The notes: generated by a model not told the origin, from the sequence alone. DNA of 64,000 nt from Pseudomonas rustica (GCF_018336155.1 NZ_JAGYHF010000001.1:496001-560000), one strand, 5' to 3'; numbered from the stretch's first letter, positions 8,401 through 16,729 are shown. Made by a program: numbers and translations.

Positions 8401-9273
8401 TCAGTGACTGAGCAGGTCAACGAGGGCCAGTGCGCCTTTCTGGAGCGGCTGGCTTTTGAGCCACACCGCGTGCACCGGCATCACCAAACCATTCTCGATG
8501 TTGCGGAAATTCAGGCGTTTCAGCCGGCCCCTGTCCAGTCGCGATTGCACCACCGACAACGGAAAATTGCCCCAGCCCAATCCCGCCTCAACCATTTCCA
8601 TCGCCGTCTCAAGACTGTCGGTGCGCCAGTACGATTCCGCCACCAAGGGCCGCGTCTCGCTGATCGGCAAGTCGCGACTGGCGACGATGATCTGCCGCAC
8701 ATGCACCAGATCTTCGAGAAACAAATCCTGCCCCCGCAACAACGGGCTGTCCGCCGCCAGCGTGGCGATCATCCGTTCGCTGCCGACAAACTGGAAACGC
8801 TCCAGCACGTTCATGCTCAACCCGGCGAACGCCAGGCACACACTGACCCGACCACTGTGCAGCATCGCCAGCACGTCATCCTGCGGCGCGGTCAGCACTT
8901 CGATATCGAGCAACGGATGACGCTCGGCGATCACCTTGATCGCCGCCAGCAAACGCCGCCGATCAATGTCCGCAACCACGCCAATCGACAACTTGCTCTC
9001 CAACCCCAACGACAACTCCACCGCGTGCACTTGCAGTTGTTTGAGTTGTTCGGCGATCAGTCGCGCGTGCGGCACCAGTGACAGCGCCATCGCCGTGGGT
9101 TGTGGCTCGCGATGACTGCGGTCAAACAGCAGATAACCGAGTTCGGCCTCAAGGTTGCCAATACTCATGCTCACCGCCGATGGCACCCGACCCAATGCCC
9201 GAGCCGCCGCCGAAAACGAGCCGCGCTCAATCACCGCAAGAAACAACTCGATGCTGTCGCTGTTGAAATTCAC
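8401..9273 (-). CDS. LysR-family transcriptional regulator
   Basis: A 290-residue LysR-type regulator. The winged helix-turn-helix occupies residues 1-60 (FLAVIERGSFSAAARALGRV, then SAVSMSIGNLEAELGYLLFD), followed by a type 2 periplasmic-binding-like effector domain. It is divergent from a PACE efflux gene, the usual arrangement for a LysR protein and the pump it controls; a dyad CTGAC-N7-GTCAG lies between the two start codons. Its inducer is unknown, plausibly a cationic or amine compound exported by the pump. Confidence 0.88.
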   Translation of the reverse strand: MNFNSDSIELFLAVIERGSFSAAARALGRVPSAVSMSIGNLEAELGYLLFDRSHREPQPTAMALSLVPHARLIAEQLKQLQVHAVELSLGLESKLSIGVVADIDRRRLLAAIKVIAERHPLLDIEVLTAPQDDVLAMLHSGRVSVCLAFAGLSMNVLERFQFVGSERMIATLAADSPLLRGQDLFLEDLVHVRQIIVASRDLPISETRPLVAESYWRTDSLETAMEMVEAGLGWGNFPLSVVQSRLDRGRLKRLNFRNIENGLVMPVHAVWLKSQPLQKGALALVDLLSH

Positions 9274-9304
9274 TTCATCTACCTATCACCAAAACTGAAA
9301 GCTA

Positions 9305-9321
9305 CTGACTTTTTCTGTCAG
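9305..9321. promoter_or_regulatory. Candidate LysR-type operator
   Basis: Perfect dyad CTGAC-N7-GTCAG with an AT-rich centre, 32 bp from the LysR start and 74 bp from the PACE start. LysR proteins typically bind interrupted dyads of about this length. Confidence 0.45.
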
Positions 9322-9394
9322 CCCTATTGAAGCTATCTTTCGTCGCCTTCGCCAGTCCCGCTGGCCAACAAACGGCAAGAAAGAGGCAATTCCC

Positions 9395-9835
9395 ATGCAA
9401 GGCGTCAAACGCAAACTGGTCTACGTGTCGCTCTACGAAGTGATCGGCATGACCTTCTCCGCCCTCGGTCTGGCGCTGTTGTCCGGCACATCCCCGGGCA
9501 GCACCGGGCCGCTGGCGGTGATCATCACCACCATCGCCGTGACCTGGAACTTCATTTACACCTCATTGTTCGAGCGCTGGGAAAGCCGTCAGGTGTCGCG
9601 CACGCGCACGGTGAAACGCCGCATCGCCCACGCCATCGGTTTTCAGTTGACCTTGATCGTGTTCCTGATTCCGTTGATTGCCTGGTGGATGAACATCAGC
9701 CTGGTGCAGGCCTTTCTGCTGGATCTGGCGCTGATCATTTTCATCCCGTGCTACACGTTCGCGTTCAACTGGCTGTTCGACCGGATTTTCGGTTTGCCGG
9801 CCTCGGCACTGCCGGATTCGGCGGCTGCGGCATAA
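9395..9835 (+). CDS. PACE family multidrug efflux transporter
   Basis: A 146-residue inner-membrane protein of the proteobacterial antimicrobial compound efflux (PACE) family, built from two tandem bacterial-transmembrane-pair domains. Four membrane segments are visible near residues 16-32, 36-56, 84-104 and 106-128. The membrane-embedded acidic residue typical of the family is at position 15 (LYEVIGM), as in AceI of Acinetobacter, where it couples proton entry to export of chlorhexidine and short diamines. It ends with the family-type FIPCYTFAFNWLFDRIFGLP. AAAGAGGCA precedes the ATG. It is divergent from a LysR gene that probably regulates it. Confidence 0.92.
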   Translation: MQGVKRKLVYVSLYEVIGMTFSALGLALLSGTSPGSTGPLAVIITTIAVTWNFIYTSLFERWESRQVSRTRTVKRRIAHAIGFQLTLIVFLIPLIAWWMNISLVQAFLLDLALIIFIPCYTFAFNWLFDRIFGLPASALPDSAAAA

Positions 9836-9960
9836 ATCGTTAATTCGTAAGCAGATATTGCAAGAAATCAGCGGTTTCCCGGAGCAAATCGCTGATCTTC
9901 ACAATCCGTGGTTTCCGATAGCAGGCTAAGCTTTTCCATCAATAAAAAATGGATCTGCCC

Positions 9961-11385
9961 ATGACTGCACACGCCCCCGCCGCCGCGCAAAGCGACGGCA
10001 TCGACCCGATCCGCGCTGCCGAAGTTTCCGCCCGCATCGACCGCCTCCCCGCCGTCGCGACGATCTGGCGATTGGTGGCGCTGCTGTCGATCGGTGGTTT
10101 CTTCGAACTCTACGATTTATTCCAGACCGCCTACATCAGCCCCGGACTGATCCGCGACGGCATCTTCGCCACCGGCAATCAGGGGGTGTTCGGTTTCTCC
10201 GATCAAGCGGCGTTCGCTTCGGCGACGTTTCTCGGCCTGTTCCTCGGCGCCAGTCTGCTCAGTCCGCTGGCGGATCGCTTCGGTCGCCGCGCGATCTTCA
10301 CCTTCGCACTGGTCTGGTACACCGTGGCGACGGTGTTGATGGGTATTCAGAGTTCGGCGCTGGGCATCATCTGCATGCGCTTTCTGGTCGGCATCGGTTT
10401 GGGCATCGAGTTGGTGACCATCGACGCTTACCTCTCGGAACTGGTGCCCAAACGCATGCGCAGTTCAGCGTTCGCTTTTGCGTTTTTCGTGCAATTTCTC
10501 TCGGTGCCGGCGGTGGCGTTGATGTCGTGGTGGCTGGTGCCGCAAGCGCCGTTCGGTGTGTCGGGCTGGCGTTGGGTGGTGTTGGCCAGCGCGGTGTTTG
10601 CGCTGTTTATCTGGTGGTTGCGCAAGCGTCTGCCGGAGTCGCCGCGGTGGTTGGCGCAGCACGGTCGATTCGACGAAGCCAACCGGATTCTCGATAACAT
10701 CGAGGCACGCTGCGAGAAGGATCACGGCCAGCCCTTGGACACGCCGGAAACCGTGCCGGTCGACGTTGAAGGCAAGGGTCGCTTCGCCGATATCTGGCAA
10801 CCACCGTATCGCCGTCGCGCCTTGATGCTGATCGTATTCCACGTCTTTCAAGCGATCGGTTTTTTCGGTTTTGGCAATTGGTTGCCGGCGCTGCTGTCCG
10901 GCCAGGGCGTGAGCGTCACCCACAGTTTGATGTACGCGTTCATCATCACCCTCGCCTACCCGCTCGGGCCGCTGCTGTTCGTCAAGTTCGCCAACCGTTT
11001 CGAGAACAAATGGCAGATCGTCGGCTCCGCCCTCGGTGCGATGACCTTCGGTACGTTATTCGCGCTGCAGACCAGTGCCTTCGGGCTGATCTTTTGCGGG
11101 GTGATGATCACCTTCTGCAACGCCTGGCTGAGCTTCAGTTATCACTCGTACCAGAGCGAATTGTTCCCGACCAATATTCGCGCCCGCGCGGTAGGGTTCT
11201 GCTATTCCTTCAGTCGTTTGTCGACGGTGTTCAGCAGCCTGCTGATCGGCTTTTTTCTCGACAGTTTTGGCACGCCGGGCGTGTTGGCGTTCATTGCCAG
11301 CAGCATGTTGATCGTGATGCTGACCATCGGCTACTTCGGCCCGCGCACGCGTAATCTTGCGCTGGAAAACATTGCCCATCGCTGA
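9961..11385 (+). CDS. MFS transporter (sugar/aromatic-acid porter type)
   Basis: A 474-residue major facilitator with 12 predicted membrane segments. The motif A between segments 2 and 3 reads SPLADRFGRRAIF; the central loop carries RLPESPRWLAQHGRFDEANRIL, the sugar-porter style PESPRWL signature, and the second-half loop has ELFPTNIRARAVGFCYSFSR. These features resemble the sugar and aromatic-acid/H+ symporter branches. I start at the ATG at 9961; an in-frame ATG at 9949 is equally possible and neither has a strong ribosome-binding site. The mRNA around it is A-rich (AATAAAAAAT). Substrate not identifiable. Confidence 0.85.
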   Translation: MTAHAPAAAQSDGIDPIRAAEVSARIDRLPAVATIWRLVALLSIGGFFELYDLFQTAYISPGLIRDGIFATGNQGVFGFSDQAAFASATFLGLFLGASLLSPLADRFGRRAIFTFALVWYTVATVLMGIQSSALGIICMRFLVGIGLGIELVTIDAYLSELVPKRMRSSAFAFAFFVQFLSVPAVALMSWWLVPQAPFGVSGWRWVVLASAVFALFIWWLRKRLPESPRWLAQHGRFDEANRILDNIEARCEKDHGQPLDTPETVPVDVEGKGRFADIWQPPYRRRALMLIVFHVFQAIGFFGFGNWLPALLSGQGVSVTHSLMYAFIITLAYPLGPLLFVKFANRFENKWQIVGSALGAMTFGTLFALQTSAFGLIFCGVMITFCNAWLSFSYHSYQSELFPTNIRARAVGFCYSFSRLSTVFSSLLIGFFLDSFGTPGVLAFIASSMLIVMLTIGYFGPRTRNLALENIAHR

Positions 11386-11394
11386 CCGGCATAA

Positions 11395-11431
11395 CGGTCA
11401 TCCGCTGCCGCTCACCGGCAAGGGATGACCG
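11395..11431. repeat. Inverted repeat after MFS gene
   Basis: CGGTCATCC and GGATGACCG flank an inner GCCG/CGGC pairing. There is no T-tract, so it may be a processing or factor-dependent end rather than an intrinsic terminator. Confidence 0.5.
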
Positions 11432-11453
11432 CTTGCTCAACCGCGACAAATCT

Positions 11454-11466
11454 CAATTCATTGAAA
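11454..11466 (+). promoter_or_regulatory. Candidate IHF site
   Basis: CAATTCATTGAAA matches the reverse IHF consensus YAANNNNTTGATW with one mismatch and lies about 20 bp upstream of the sigma-54 -24 element. Confidence 0.4.
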
Positions 11467-11484
11467 TGAAAAGACTTATCTGAA

Positions 11485-11500
11485 AGGCACGGTAATTGCT
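11485..11500 (+). promoter_or_regulatory. Sigma-54 promoter (-24/-12)
   Basis: AGGCACGGTAATTGCT matches TGGCACG-N4-TTGCW at all positions but the first, with the invariant GG and GC exactly 10 bp apart. It lies 40 bp upstream of the ATG of the 184-residue hypothetical gene, on the correct strand. Confidence 0.75.
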
Positions 11501-11539
11501 CCGTTACCGGGGTCAGTCATTACCACAGGTTTATCCATC

Positions 11540-12094
11540 ATGTTCGTCAGTGCCAAACAACCGCTGATCATCCACCTGCCCAAACAAGTGAATGACGACG
11601 CAACGGCCACCGCGGCCGCCGGTTTGCAGAGTGGCCTGCACGGCGCCATGCTGCAAAACCTGCAGAATCAGACCCAACTGCAATCGAGCCAGACCGCTTC
11701 GACGGTGCAGGCCTCGGCCACGCAGATTGCCACGCAACAAGTCAGCGAAGCATCACGTATCAGCGACAACGTTGACGAGGCATTCGCCAAGACCCGTGTA
11801 GGCCTGCAAACCACCGACACTTCCGATGCGAGCCAAACCAGCGGCACTTCCGCCACCGACGCGTTCAAGGATTACATGAGCAAGTCGCCGGAACAGCGCC
11901 TGCGTGACAGCATCTTGCAGTCAATGGGCCTGACCGAGGACGACATCAAAGCCATGCCGCCGGCCCAACAACAGGCGATCGGCAAAGAGATCGCCGAGCG
12001 CTTGCAGGACAAGATGAAGTTGGCGGAATCGGAGAAAAACAACGACGTGAAGGACAGCGATAAAACGGCGGACAAGTTTCTCGCGGCCCTTTGA
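11540..12094 (+). CDS. Hypothetical protein, Gln/Ser/Thr-rich, sigma-54 promoter
   Basis: A 184-residue protein I do not recognise. There is no signal peptide and no membrane segment. Residues 1-15 (MFVSAKQPLIIHLPK) are followed by a long, low-complexity Ala/Gln/Ser/Thr-rich stretch (20-110) likely to be disordered or coiled-coil, then a more ordered acidic-basic C-terminus (115-184) with DAFKDYMSKSPEQRLRDSIL and an amphipathic helix KEIAERLQDKMKLAESEKNN. The composition recalls secreted adaptor or flagellar/type III-associated proteins, but that is only an impression. It stands alone between an MFS gene and a repeat. A strong sigma-54 promoter lies 40 bp upstream, suggesting control by nitrogen, motility or another enhancer-binding-protein signal. 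Confidence 0.85.
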   Translation: MFVSAKQPLIIHLPKQVNDDATATAAAGLQSGLHGAMLQNLQNQTQLQSSQTASTVQASATQIATQQVSEASRISDNVDEAFAKTRVGLQTTDTSDASQTSGTSATDAFKDYMSKSPEQRLRDSILQSMGLTEDDIKAMPPAQQQAIGKEIAERLQDKMKLAESEKNNDVKDSDKTADKFLAAL

Positions 12095-12119
12095 CGATTC
12101 TTTATCGAACACCAATCCC

Positions 12120-12218
12120 TGTAGGAGCTGCGGCACGCTGCGATCTTTTGATCCTCATCTTTTGATCTGAATTTAAAAGATCAGGATCAAAAGATCGCAG
12201 CGTGCCGCAGCTCCTACA
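12120..12218. repeat. Variant family A inverted repeat with compensatory changes
   Basis: Same frame as family A (TGTAGGAGCTGC ... GATCTTTTGATC) but both arms carry GCGGCACGC where other copies have GCCGAAGGC. The matching change in the opposite arm keeps the stem paired. It lies between convergent genes. Confidence 0.9.
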
Positions 12219-12233
12219 GGGGGCGGTGTGGTG

Positions 12234-13553
12234 TCAGTTCAGTTGCAGGGTTTCGTTGAACTGGCTGATGGCATCGACGACGTGACGTGAGCCTTGCTGA
12301 ATCTCCTGAATCACTGCCCCCGCCTCGTTCGCCAGCTCCACGCCAAGCCCGGTACGGCTCAAACTCGATTGCATGCTCGACACCGCGCTCAGCGACAAAT
12401 CGTGGTTGCGGCGCACAACGTCGACGATCTCCAGCGTCGCCTGACTCGTTCTTGCCGCCAGACTTCGCACCTCATCCGCCACCACGGCAAACCCGCGCCC
12501 GTGCTCGCCGGCACGCGCCGCTTCGATCGCGGCGTTGAGCGCCAGCAAATTAGTCTGATCGGCAATCCCGCGAATGGTCTGGACGATGGTGCCGATGATG
12601 TCTGACTGTTTGCTCACCGCATCGATGCTGACTGCCGCTTCGTTGAGGTCGCGGGAAATGTCCTGAATGATCTGCACCGTTTGCTGCACGACTTGTGAGC
12701 CTTTTTGCGCGCAGGCGTCGTTTTGTACCGAGGTGCTGTGGGCCGATTCCGCAGCGTTCTGCAGCGTGGTCATTTGTTGGGTGATGTCGCTGGCGAACTT
12801 GACCACTTTGTACAAGCGGCCCTTGGCATCAAACAGCGGGTTGTACGAGGCTTCGAGGTAAACCATGTGCCCGGATTTGTTCTTGCGCTCGAAACGGTGC
12901 GAGTGATATTCGCCGCGATTGAGCGAAGCCCAGAAGGCTTTGTATTGCGACGACTCGGATTCGCTGCGGTGGCAGAACATGCTGTGGTGATGCCCAACGA
13001 CTTCGTTGTGCGAGTACTGCATGGTCTTGAGAAAGTTGTCGTTGGCGGTGATAACATTGCCTTCCGGGGTGAACTCGATGACGGCCATCGAGCGACCGAT
13101 CGCCGCGAGCATGGCTTCTTCTTCATGCTCCTTGTTGATCCGCGCGGTAATGTCGGACGCCACTTTGATGACACTTTTAACTTGCTTGTCCGGGCCATAC
13201 ACCGGCATGTAACTGGCTTCGAGCCAGACTTCCTTGCCACTTTTGTTCAAACGCAGAAACGTCCCGCTGATCGGTTCACCACGGGCCAGGTCGCGCCACA
13301 ACTTGGCATATTCCTCGCTGCGATAAAACGCTTCTTCACAGAAGATCCGGTGATGTTTGCCGCGCACTTCATCGGCGCCATAGCCCATGGTTTTACAGAA
13401 ATTTTCGTTGGCATCCAGAACGATGCCGTCGGGGGTGAATTCGATCATCGCCATCGAACGGCTGATCGCGGCCAACTTGGCATTGGCCTCGGTCAAGGCA
13501 CAGCTGAATCGTTCGATTTCCAGCAGGTCAGCCTTGTGATGTAGGTTAAACAT
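12234..13553 (-). CDS. bdlA: Soluble PAS-PAS methyl-accepting chemotaxis protein (BdlA type)
   Basis: A 439-residue cytoplasmic chemoreceptor with no membrane segment. Two PAS domains are near residues 25-140 ([25 protein letters not shown]) and 150-262 ([23 protein letters not shown]), each with a PAC tail ([18 protein letters not shown]). The C-terminal signalling domain has the receptor tip [20 protein letters not shown]. This layout and length match BdlA of P. aeruginosa (417 residues), which links c-di-GMP and nutrient cues to biofilm dispersion. The signalling domain stops soon after the tip, so the helical hairpin is short, as in BdlA. Orthology is inferred from architecture; other PAS-PAS-MCP paralogues exist. 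Confidence 0.8.
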   Translation of the reverse strand: MFNLHHKADLLEIERFSCALTEANAKLAAISRSMAMIEFTPDGIVLDANENFCKTMGYGADEVRGKHHRIFCEEAFYRSEEYAKLWRDLARGEPISGTFLRLNKSGKEVWLEASYMPVYGPDKQVKSVIKVASDITARINKEHEEEAMLAAIGRSMAVIEFTPEGNVITANDNFLKTMQYSHNEVVGHHHSMFCHRSESESSQYKAFWASLNRGEYHSHRFERKNKSGHMVYLEASYNPLFDAKGRLYKVVKFASDITQQMTTLQNAAESAHSTSVQNDACAQKGSQVVQQTVQIIQDISRDLNEAAVSIDAVSKQSDIIGTIVQTIRGIADQTNLLALNAAIEAARAGEHGRGFAVVADEVRSLAARTSQATLEIVDVVRRNHDLSLSAVSSMQSSLSRTGLGVELANEAGAVIQEIQQGSRHVVDAISQFNETLQLN

Positions 13554-14081
13554 GGTTGTATCACCTTCCGCGCGGACTTTTGATTTGATGAAAGTTCAGG
13601 TCTTTCACGATCCACCACTACGTTCCAAAGAACAGGCACACGCATTCCTCCACGGGAGGAAGTTGTCAGGTGATAAATGATGGTCAATCGGAGAGTCCAT
13701 GCAGCGACGCTCTAATCAAGACATCCTTCTCTTGATAGCCCGCTCGCGGGCCAGCCCTAACGCGTTGAAGAACTTCCATTTAAAAAATGCTCCTTGTTGG
13801 TTCAGTGTCGGTGCCTTGGGTTGCGCACTCTGGCAGCATGAGTTTGCAGACTAACCGTGCACGGTCGACATAGTTAGTTACAGAGCAGCATAGCTAGCGC
13901 AAAACCTTGCGCAAGGCCACTAGTCGGCCAGTAGTGAGGACTTTTTGCACAAGAATCGGTTCAGCGGAAAATGAACAGCCCCCTGTAGGAGCTGCCGAAG
14001 GCTGCGATCTTTGGACTTTGATTTTTTCAAGATCAAAAGATCGCAGCCTTCGGCAGCTCCTACAGGGGGCGGCATTGGGAA
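13554..14081. other. 528-bp intergenic region
   Basis: Upstream region of the BdlA-type gene and downstream of the betaine-binding gene. It holds a family A inverted repeat (13984-14064) and a small hairpin GCGCAAAACCTTGCGC near 13897. I find no credible coding sequence, tRNA or convincing consensus promoter. Confidence 0.6.
13984..14064. repeat. Paired REP-type inverted repeat (family A)
   Basis: Arms TGTAGGAGCTGCCGAAGGCT with perfect complement, about 80 bp overall, just downstream of the betaine-type binding protein stop codon. Confidence 0.9.
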
Positions 14082-15095
14082 TTAGAGGCTGTTGCTGACT
14101 TTGGTAGCCACTTCTGCTGGCACCCACGATTTCCACACCTGCGGCTGATCGCGCAAAAACGCCTGCGCCACCACCCTCGGTTGCAAACGTTTTTCACTCA
14201 TACCCGCCAGCGTCTGGTTCAACAGATCAATCGGCAAGTCGACCTTCTCAAAAAACGTCACCAGCTCCGGATACTGCGCCTTGAACGGCGCCGACACGCC
14301 AATCGCCAGACTCGCCGGCATCGACCGCGTGCCTTTGGGATTCGGATTATTGGCATCGGCCAAGGTCTTCCAGGCTTCGGCATCAAACGGCGGTTCGTCG
14401 AGTTTCACCAGTTTGAATCGGCCGAGCAGCGGCGTTGGCGACCAGTAATAGAACAGCACCGGTTTGCCACGTTTGATCGACGACGCCACCTCGGCATCCA
14501 GCGCCGCGCCGGAGCCGGTGCGGAAGTTGACGAAGCTGTCGTTGAGCGCATAGGCCTTGAGCTTCTGAGTGTTGACGATCTCCGATGTCCAACCCGTCGG
14601 GCTGTTGAGGAAACGCCCACGGCTCGGGTCTTCGGGGTCACGGAACACGTCTTTGTAGCGCGGCAGATCCGCCACCGATTTCAGTTCCGGCGCCAAGGGT
14701 TTGATGCCGCGCTCGGGGTCGCCCTTGATCACGTACTCCGGCACCCACCAGCCTTCGGTCGCGCCTTTTACTGTATCGCCGAGACCGAATACTTTGCCCT
14801 CAGCCGCCGCTTTGATCCACGCCGGACTGCGCCCGGCCCACTCTTCGCCGATCACTTGAATATCGTTTTTTGCCAACGCCGCTTCGAGGCTGACGGTGCT
14901 GCCCGGCAGCGTATCGGTCGGGTAGCCGTAGCCTTTTTCGACGATCAGGCGCAGCACTTCGGTGATAAAACTGCCGCTCTCCCAAGTGATGTCGCCGAAG
15001 TGGATCAGCGCGGTTTTCTCCGTTGCAGAAACAACGCCGACGCTCAGGCTCAGCGCCAGCAGCGAACCGCCGAGCAGGGTTTTGATCGATCTCAT
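14082..15095 (-). CDS. Glycine betaine/choline-type ABC substrate-binding protein
   Basis: A 337-residue periplasmic binding protein of the OpuAC/ProX family. Residues 1-24 form a Sec signal peptide (MRSIKTLLGGSLLALSLSVG, cleaving near VSA-TEK). The mature part has family landmarks: LIHFGDITWESGSFITEVLR, VIGEEWAGRSPAWIKA, GRFLNSPTGWTSEIVNTQKL and YYWSPTPLLG. Its ATG overlaps the TGA of the upstream ECF sigma gene (ATGA), with AAGAGG as ribosome-binding site, so the two are translationally coupled. No permease or ATPase gene lies nearby: it is either an orphan binding protein serving another transporter or a sensor component. The pairing with a sigma factor is unusual. Confidence 0.88.
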   Translation of the reverse strand: MRSIKTLLGGSLLALSLSVGVVSATEKTALIHFGDITWESGSFITEVLRLIVEKGYGYPTDTLPGSTVSLEAALAKNDIQVIGEEWAGRSPAWIKAAAEGKVFGLGDTVKGATEGWWVPEYVIKGDPERGIKPLAPELKSVADLPRYKDVFRDPEDPSRGRFLNSPTGWTSEIVNTQKLKAYALNDSFVNFRTGSGAALDAEVASSIKRGKPVLFYYWSPTPLLGRFKLVKLDEPPFDAEAWKTLADANNPNPKGTRSMPASLAIGVSAPFKAQYPELVTFFEKVDLPIDLLNQTLAGMSEKRLQPRVVAQAFLRDQPQVWKSWVPAEVATKVSNSL

Positions 15096-15619
15096 GCAGA
15101 CCTCTTGTCTTGTAGGAATTGGTTGGCGCTGTGGCGATCGCACAAGGCTTGGGAACGGGTCATGTACACGCTCACCGAACGCTGGGAGATGCCCAGTTCG
15201 GCAGCGATTTGCGGGTAGGTCAGGCCATCGACGCGGGCGAGCAGGAAGGTCGAACGGACTTTGCCGGGCAGGCGTTGCAGGCTGTGGTCGAGGCGTTTCA
15301 GGGTTTGCGACAGTTGCGCGAGATGTTCGGGCGACGCAGCACCATCCTCATCAATTGTTTGCAGATGCCGACGCTGTAAATCCGCACGGCGCCAGTGCTG
15401 ATAAAGCAGGCGTTGCGCAACAGTGGTGAGCAAGGCGCGGGGTTCGCGGATCGCGGTCAGGGATGATGATTCGAGCAGTTGCGCGAAGGTTTCGGCGGCG
15501 ATGTCTTCAACACTCGCGGCGTCGTGCAGATGCCGACACAGGTAGGTGCAAAGCCATAGGTAATGGGCGCGGAACAGGCCGGCCAAGTGTTGGCGATGGG
15601 AAAGGTCGGCGCCGGACAT
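15092..15619 (-). CDS. ECF sigma factor (FecI-like)
   Basis: A 175-residue sigma-70 family protein with only regions 2 and 4. Region 2 spans residues 12-75 (AGLFRAHYLWLCTYLCRHL, VEDIAAETFAQLLE) and region 4 residues 105-160, with the helix-turn-helix YPQIAAELGISQRSVSVYM. It resembles iron-starvation FecI-type sigma factors, but no FecR anti-sigma or TonB receptor gene is adjacent. Instead its stop codon overlaps the start of a betaine-type binding protein. A strong AGGAG precedes the ATG at 15619. There is no Fur box in the AT-rich upstream region. Confidence 0.9.
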   Translation of the reverse strand: MSGADLSHRQHLAGLFRAHYLWLCTYLCRHLHDAASVEDIAAETFAQLLESSSLTAIREPRALLTTVAQRLLYQHWRRADLQRRHLQTIDEDGAASPEHLAQLSQTLKRLDHSLQRLPGKVRSTFLLARVDGLTYPQIAAELGISQRSVSVYMTRSQALCDRHSANQFLQDKRSA

Positions 15620-15740
15620 AGGGGCTCCTGGGTTAGGGGTCGCTGAATGTCCGGTGTTCCGGTGGCGCGATCGTAGCAAGGCGCCTTATGCATTAATAAT
15701 ATTTAAATTTCATCTTTATATTCAATTATGGAATAAAAGG

Positions 15741-15798
15741 TCAAAAGATCGCAGCCCGGAACGCGATCCCTGTAGGAGCTGCCGAAGGCTGCGATCTT
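15741..15798. repeat. Degenerate family A repeat pair
   Basis: One decayed arm (TCAAAAGATCGCAGCCCGGA) followed by one intact arm TGTAGGAGCTGCCGAAGGCT, abutting the stop codon of the PhnD-like gene. Confidence 0.75.
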
Positions 15799-16596
15799 TC
15801 AACGCAAGCAGCCATACCCCAACTCCTCAGCCTCACGCTGATAGTCGAGCACCACCTGATAATCACCCTCTCCCGCCGCCAACACCTCAGGCAATCCCAA
15901 CGTTTGCATAACATCCGGAAGTTCGTGCAACGACTGATTCATCACCTGCCGCAGCCGCTCGATCTGTTCATTCGTAGCACTGGCGCTGGTGATAAAAGGC
16001 AACGTCGGACTGAACGCACTGCGCGCAACAACACGTAACCCCCTGACTTCCTCAGGCGCATGCTGCGCGAGGTAGGCGTAGGTGACGCTGTCGATGGCGG
16101 CCAGATCTGCGCGCTTCTCACGCAACCAGCGCAGGCTTTCACGGTGACCGCCGCTGATACCGACCGTGGAGAAGAATTGCCCATCGCGATGCAACGGGGC
16201 GAGGCGTTGGCGCAACAGGTTCATGCCGCTGTTGGAGTCGTCGCTGTTGATCACGCCGCGACTGTCGCGAAAGGCTGGCAAGGTTTTGCGTGGGTCATCG
16301 GCGCGGCTGAGGATCAGGCTGCAATGGTTGCCGGCACTGGCGTCCGGGAGTTCGTAGCGTGGGCGGCCGATCACTCGAACCTGGCCTTTTAATGCCGTCA
16401 TCAATGGGTAGCCGCAGGTTTGTGTAAGCAGGAGATTGGGGGATAACCAGAGTTCGGGCAGTGACAGGGTTTCAGCGCTCAGGCGCGTGTGACCGAGGTG
16501 GTCAAGGATGCGCGCGAGCCAGCGCTCGTTGGCCACACGGATGGGCTCGGGGGCGGTGTACATGAGGAGTTCGGCGTGGTGTTGAGTCATGCGCAT
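15799..16596 (-). CDS. PhnD-like solute-binding-fold protein, cytoplasmic
   Basis: A 265-residue type 2 periplasmic-binding-fold protein of the PhnD/SsuA/transferrin group. It lacks a signal peptide, unlike true ABC binding proteins. Visible fold markers are TQTCGYPLMTALKGQVRVIG, the hinge-region SRGVINSDDSNSGMNLLR and the conserved block LREKRADLAAIDSVTYAYLAQHAPEEVRGLRVV. The start at 16596 follows AGGA at good spacing. No transporter genes are adjacent. Without export it may be a cytoplasmic ligand binder or sensor domain; the ligand is unknown. Confidence 0.8.
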   Translation of the reverse strand: MRMTQHHAELLMYTAPEPIRVANERWLARILDHLGHTRLSAETLSLPELWLSPNLLLTQTCGYPLMTALKGQVRVIGRPRYELPDASAGNHCSLILSRADDPRKTLPAFRDSRGVINSDDSNSGMNLLRQRLAPLHRDGQFFSTVGISGGHRESLRWLREKRADLAAIDSVTYAYLAQHAPEEVRGLRVVARSAFSPTLPFITSASATNEQIERLRQVMNQSLHELPDVMQTLGLPEVLAAGEGDYQVVLDYQREAEELGYGCLR

Positions 16597-16620
16597 ATTT
16601 CCTGACAACAAATTTCCAAC

Positions 16621-16708
16621 TGTAGGAGTGAGCCTGCTCGCGATAGCGGTTTTTCAGTGACATCTTCGGCTCTGACACACCGCGATCGCGAGCAGGCTCA
16701 CTCCTACA
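16621..16708. repeat. Paired inverted repeat (family B, TGTAGGAGTGAGCCTGCTCGC)
   Basis: Two complementary arms of TGTAGGAGTGAGCCTGCTCG around a 30-bp centre, between the PhnD-like gene and the desaturase gene. A second full copy is inside the gts operon at 39605. Confidence 0.9.
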
Positions 16709-16729
16709 GGGGGTATGGTGATCTTGAGA

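Noticed and set aside
13554..14081. Small RNA or tRNA gene in the 528-bp gap
   Set aside because: No cloverleaf, no GGA-rich Rsm-type stems and no promoter-terminator pair; only a repeat and a minor hairpin.
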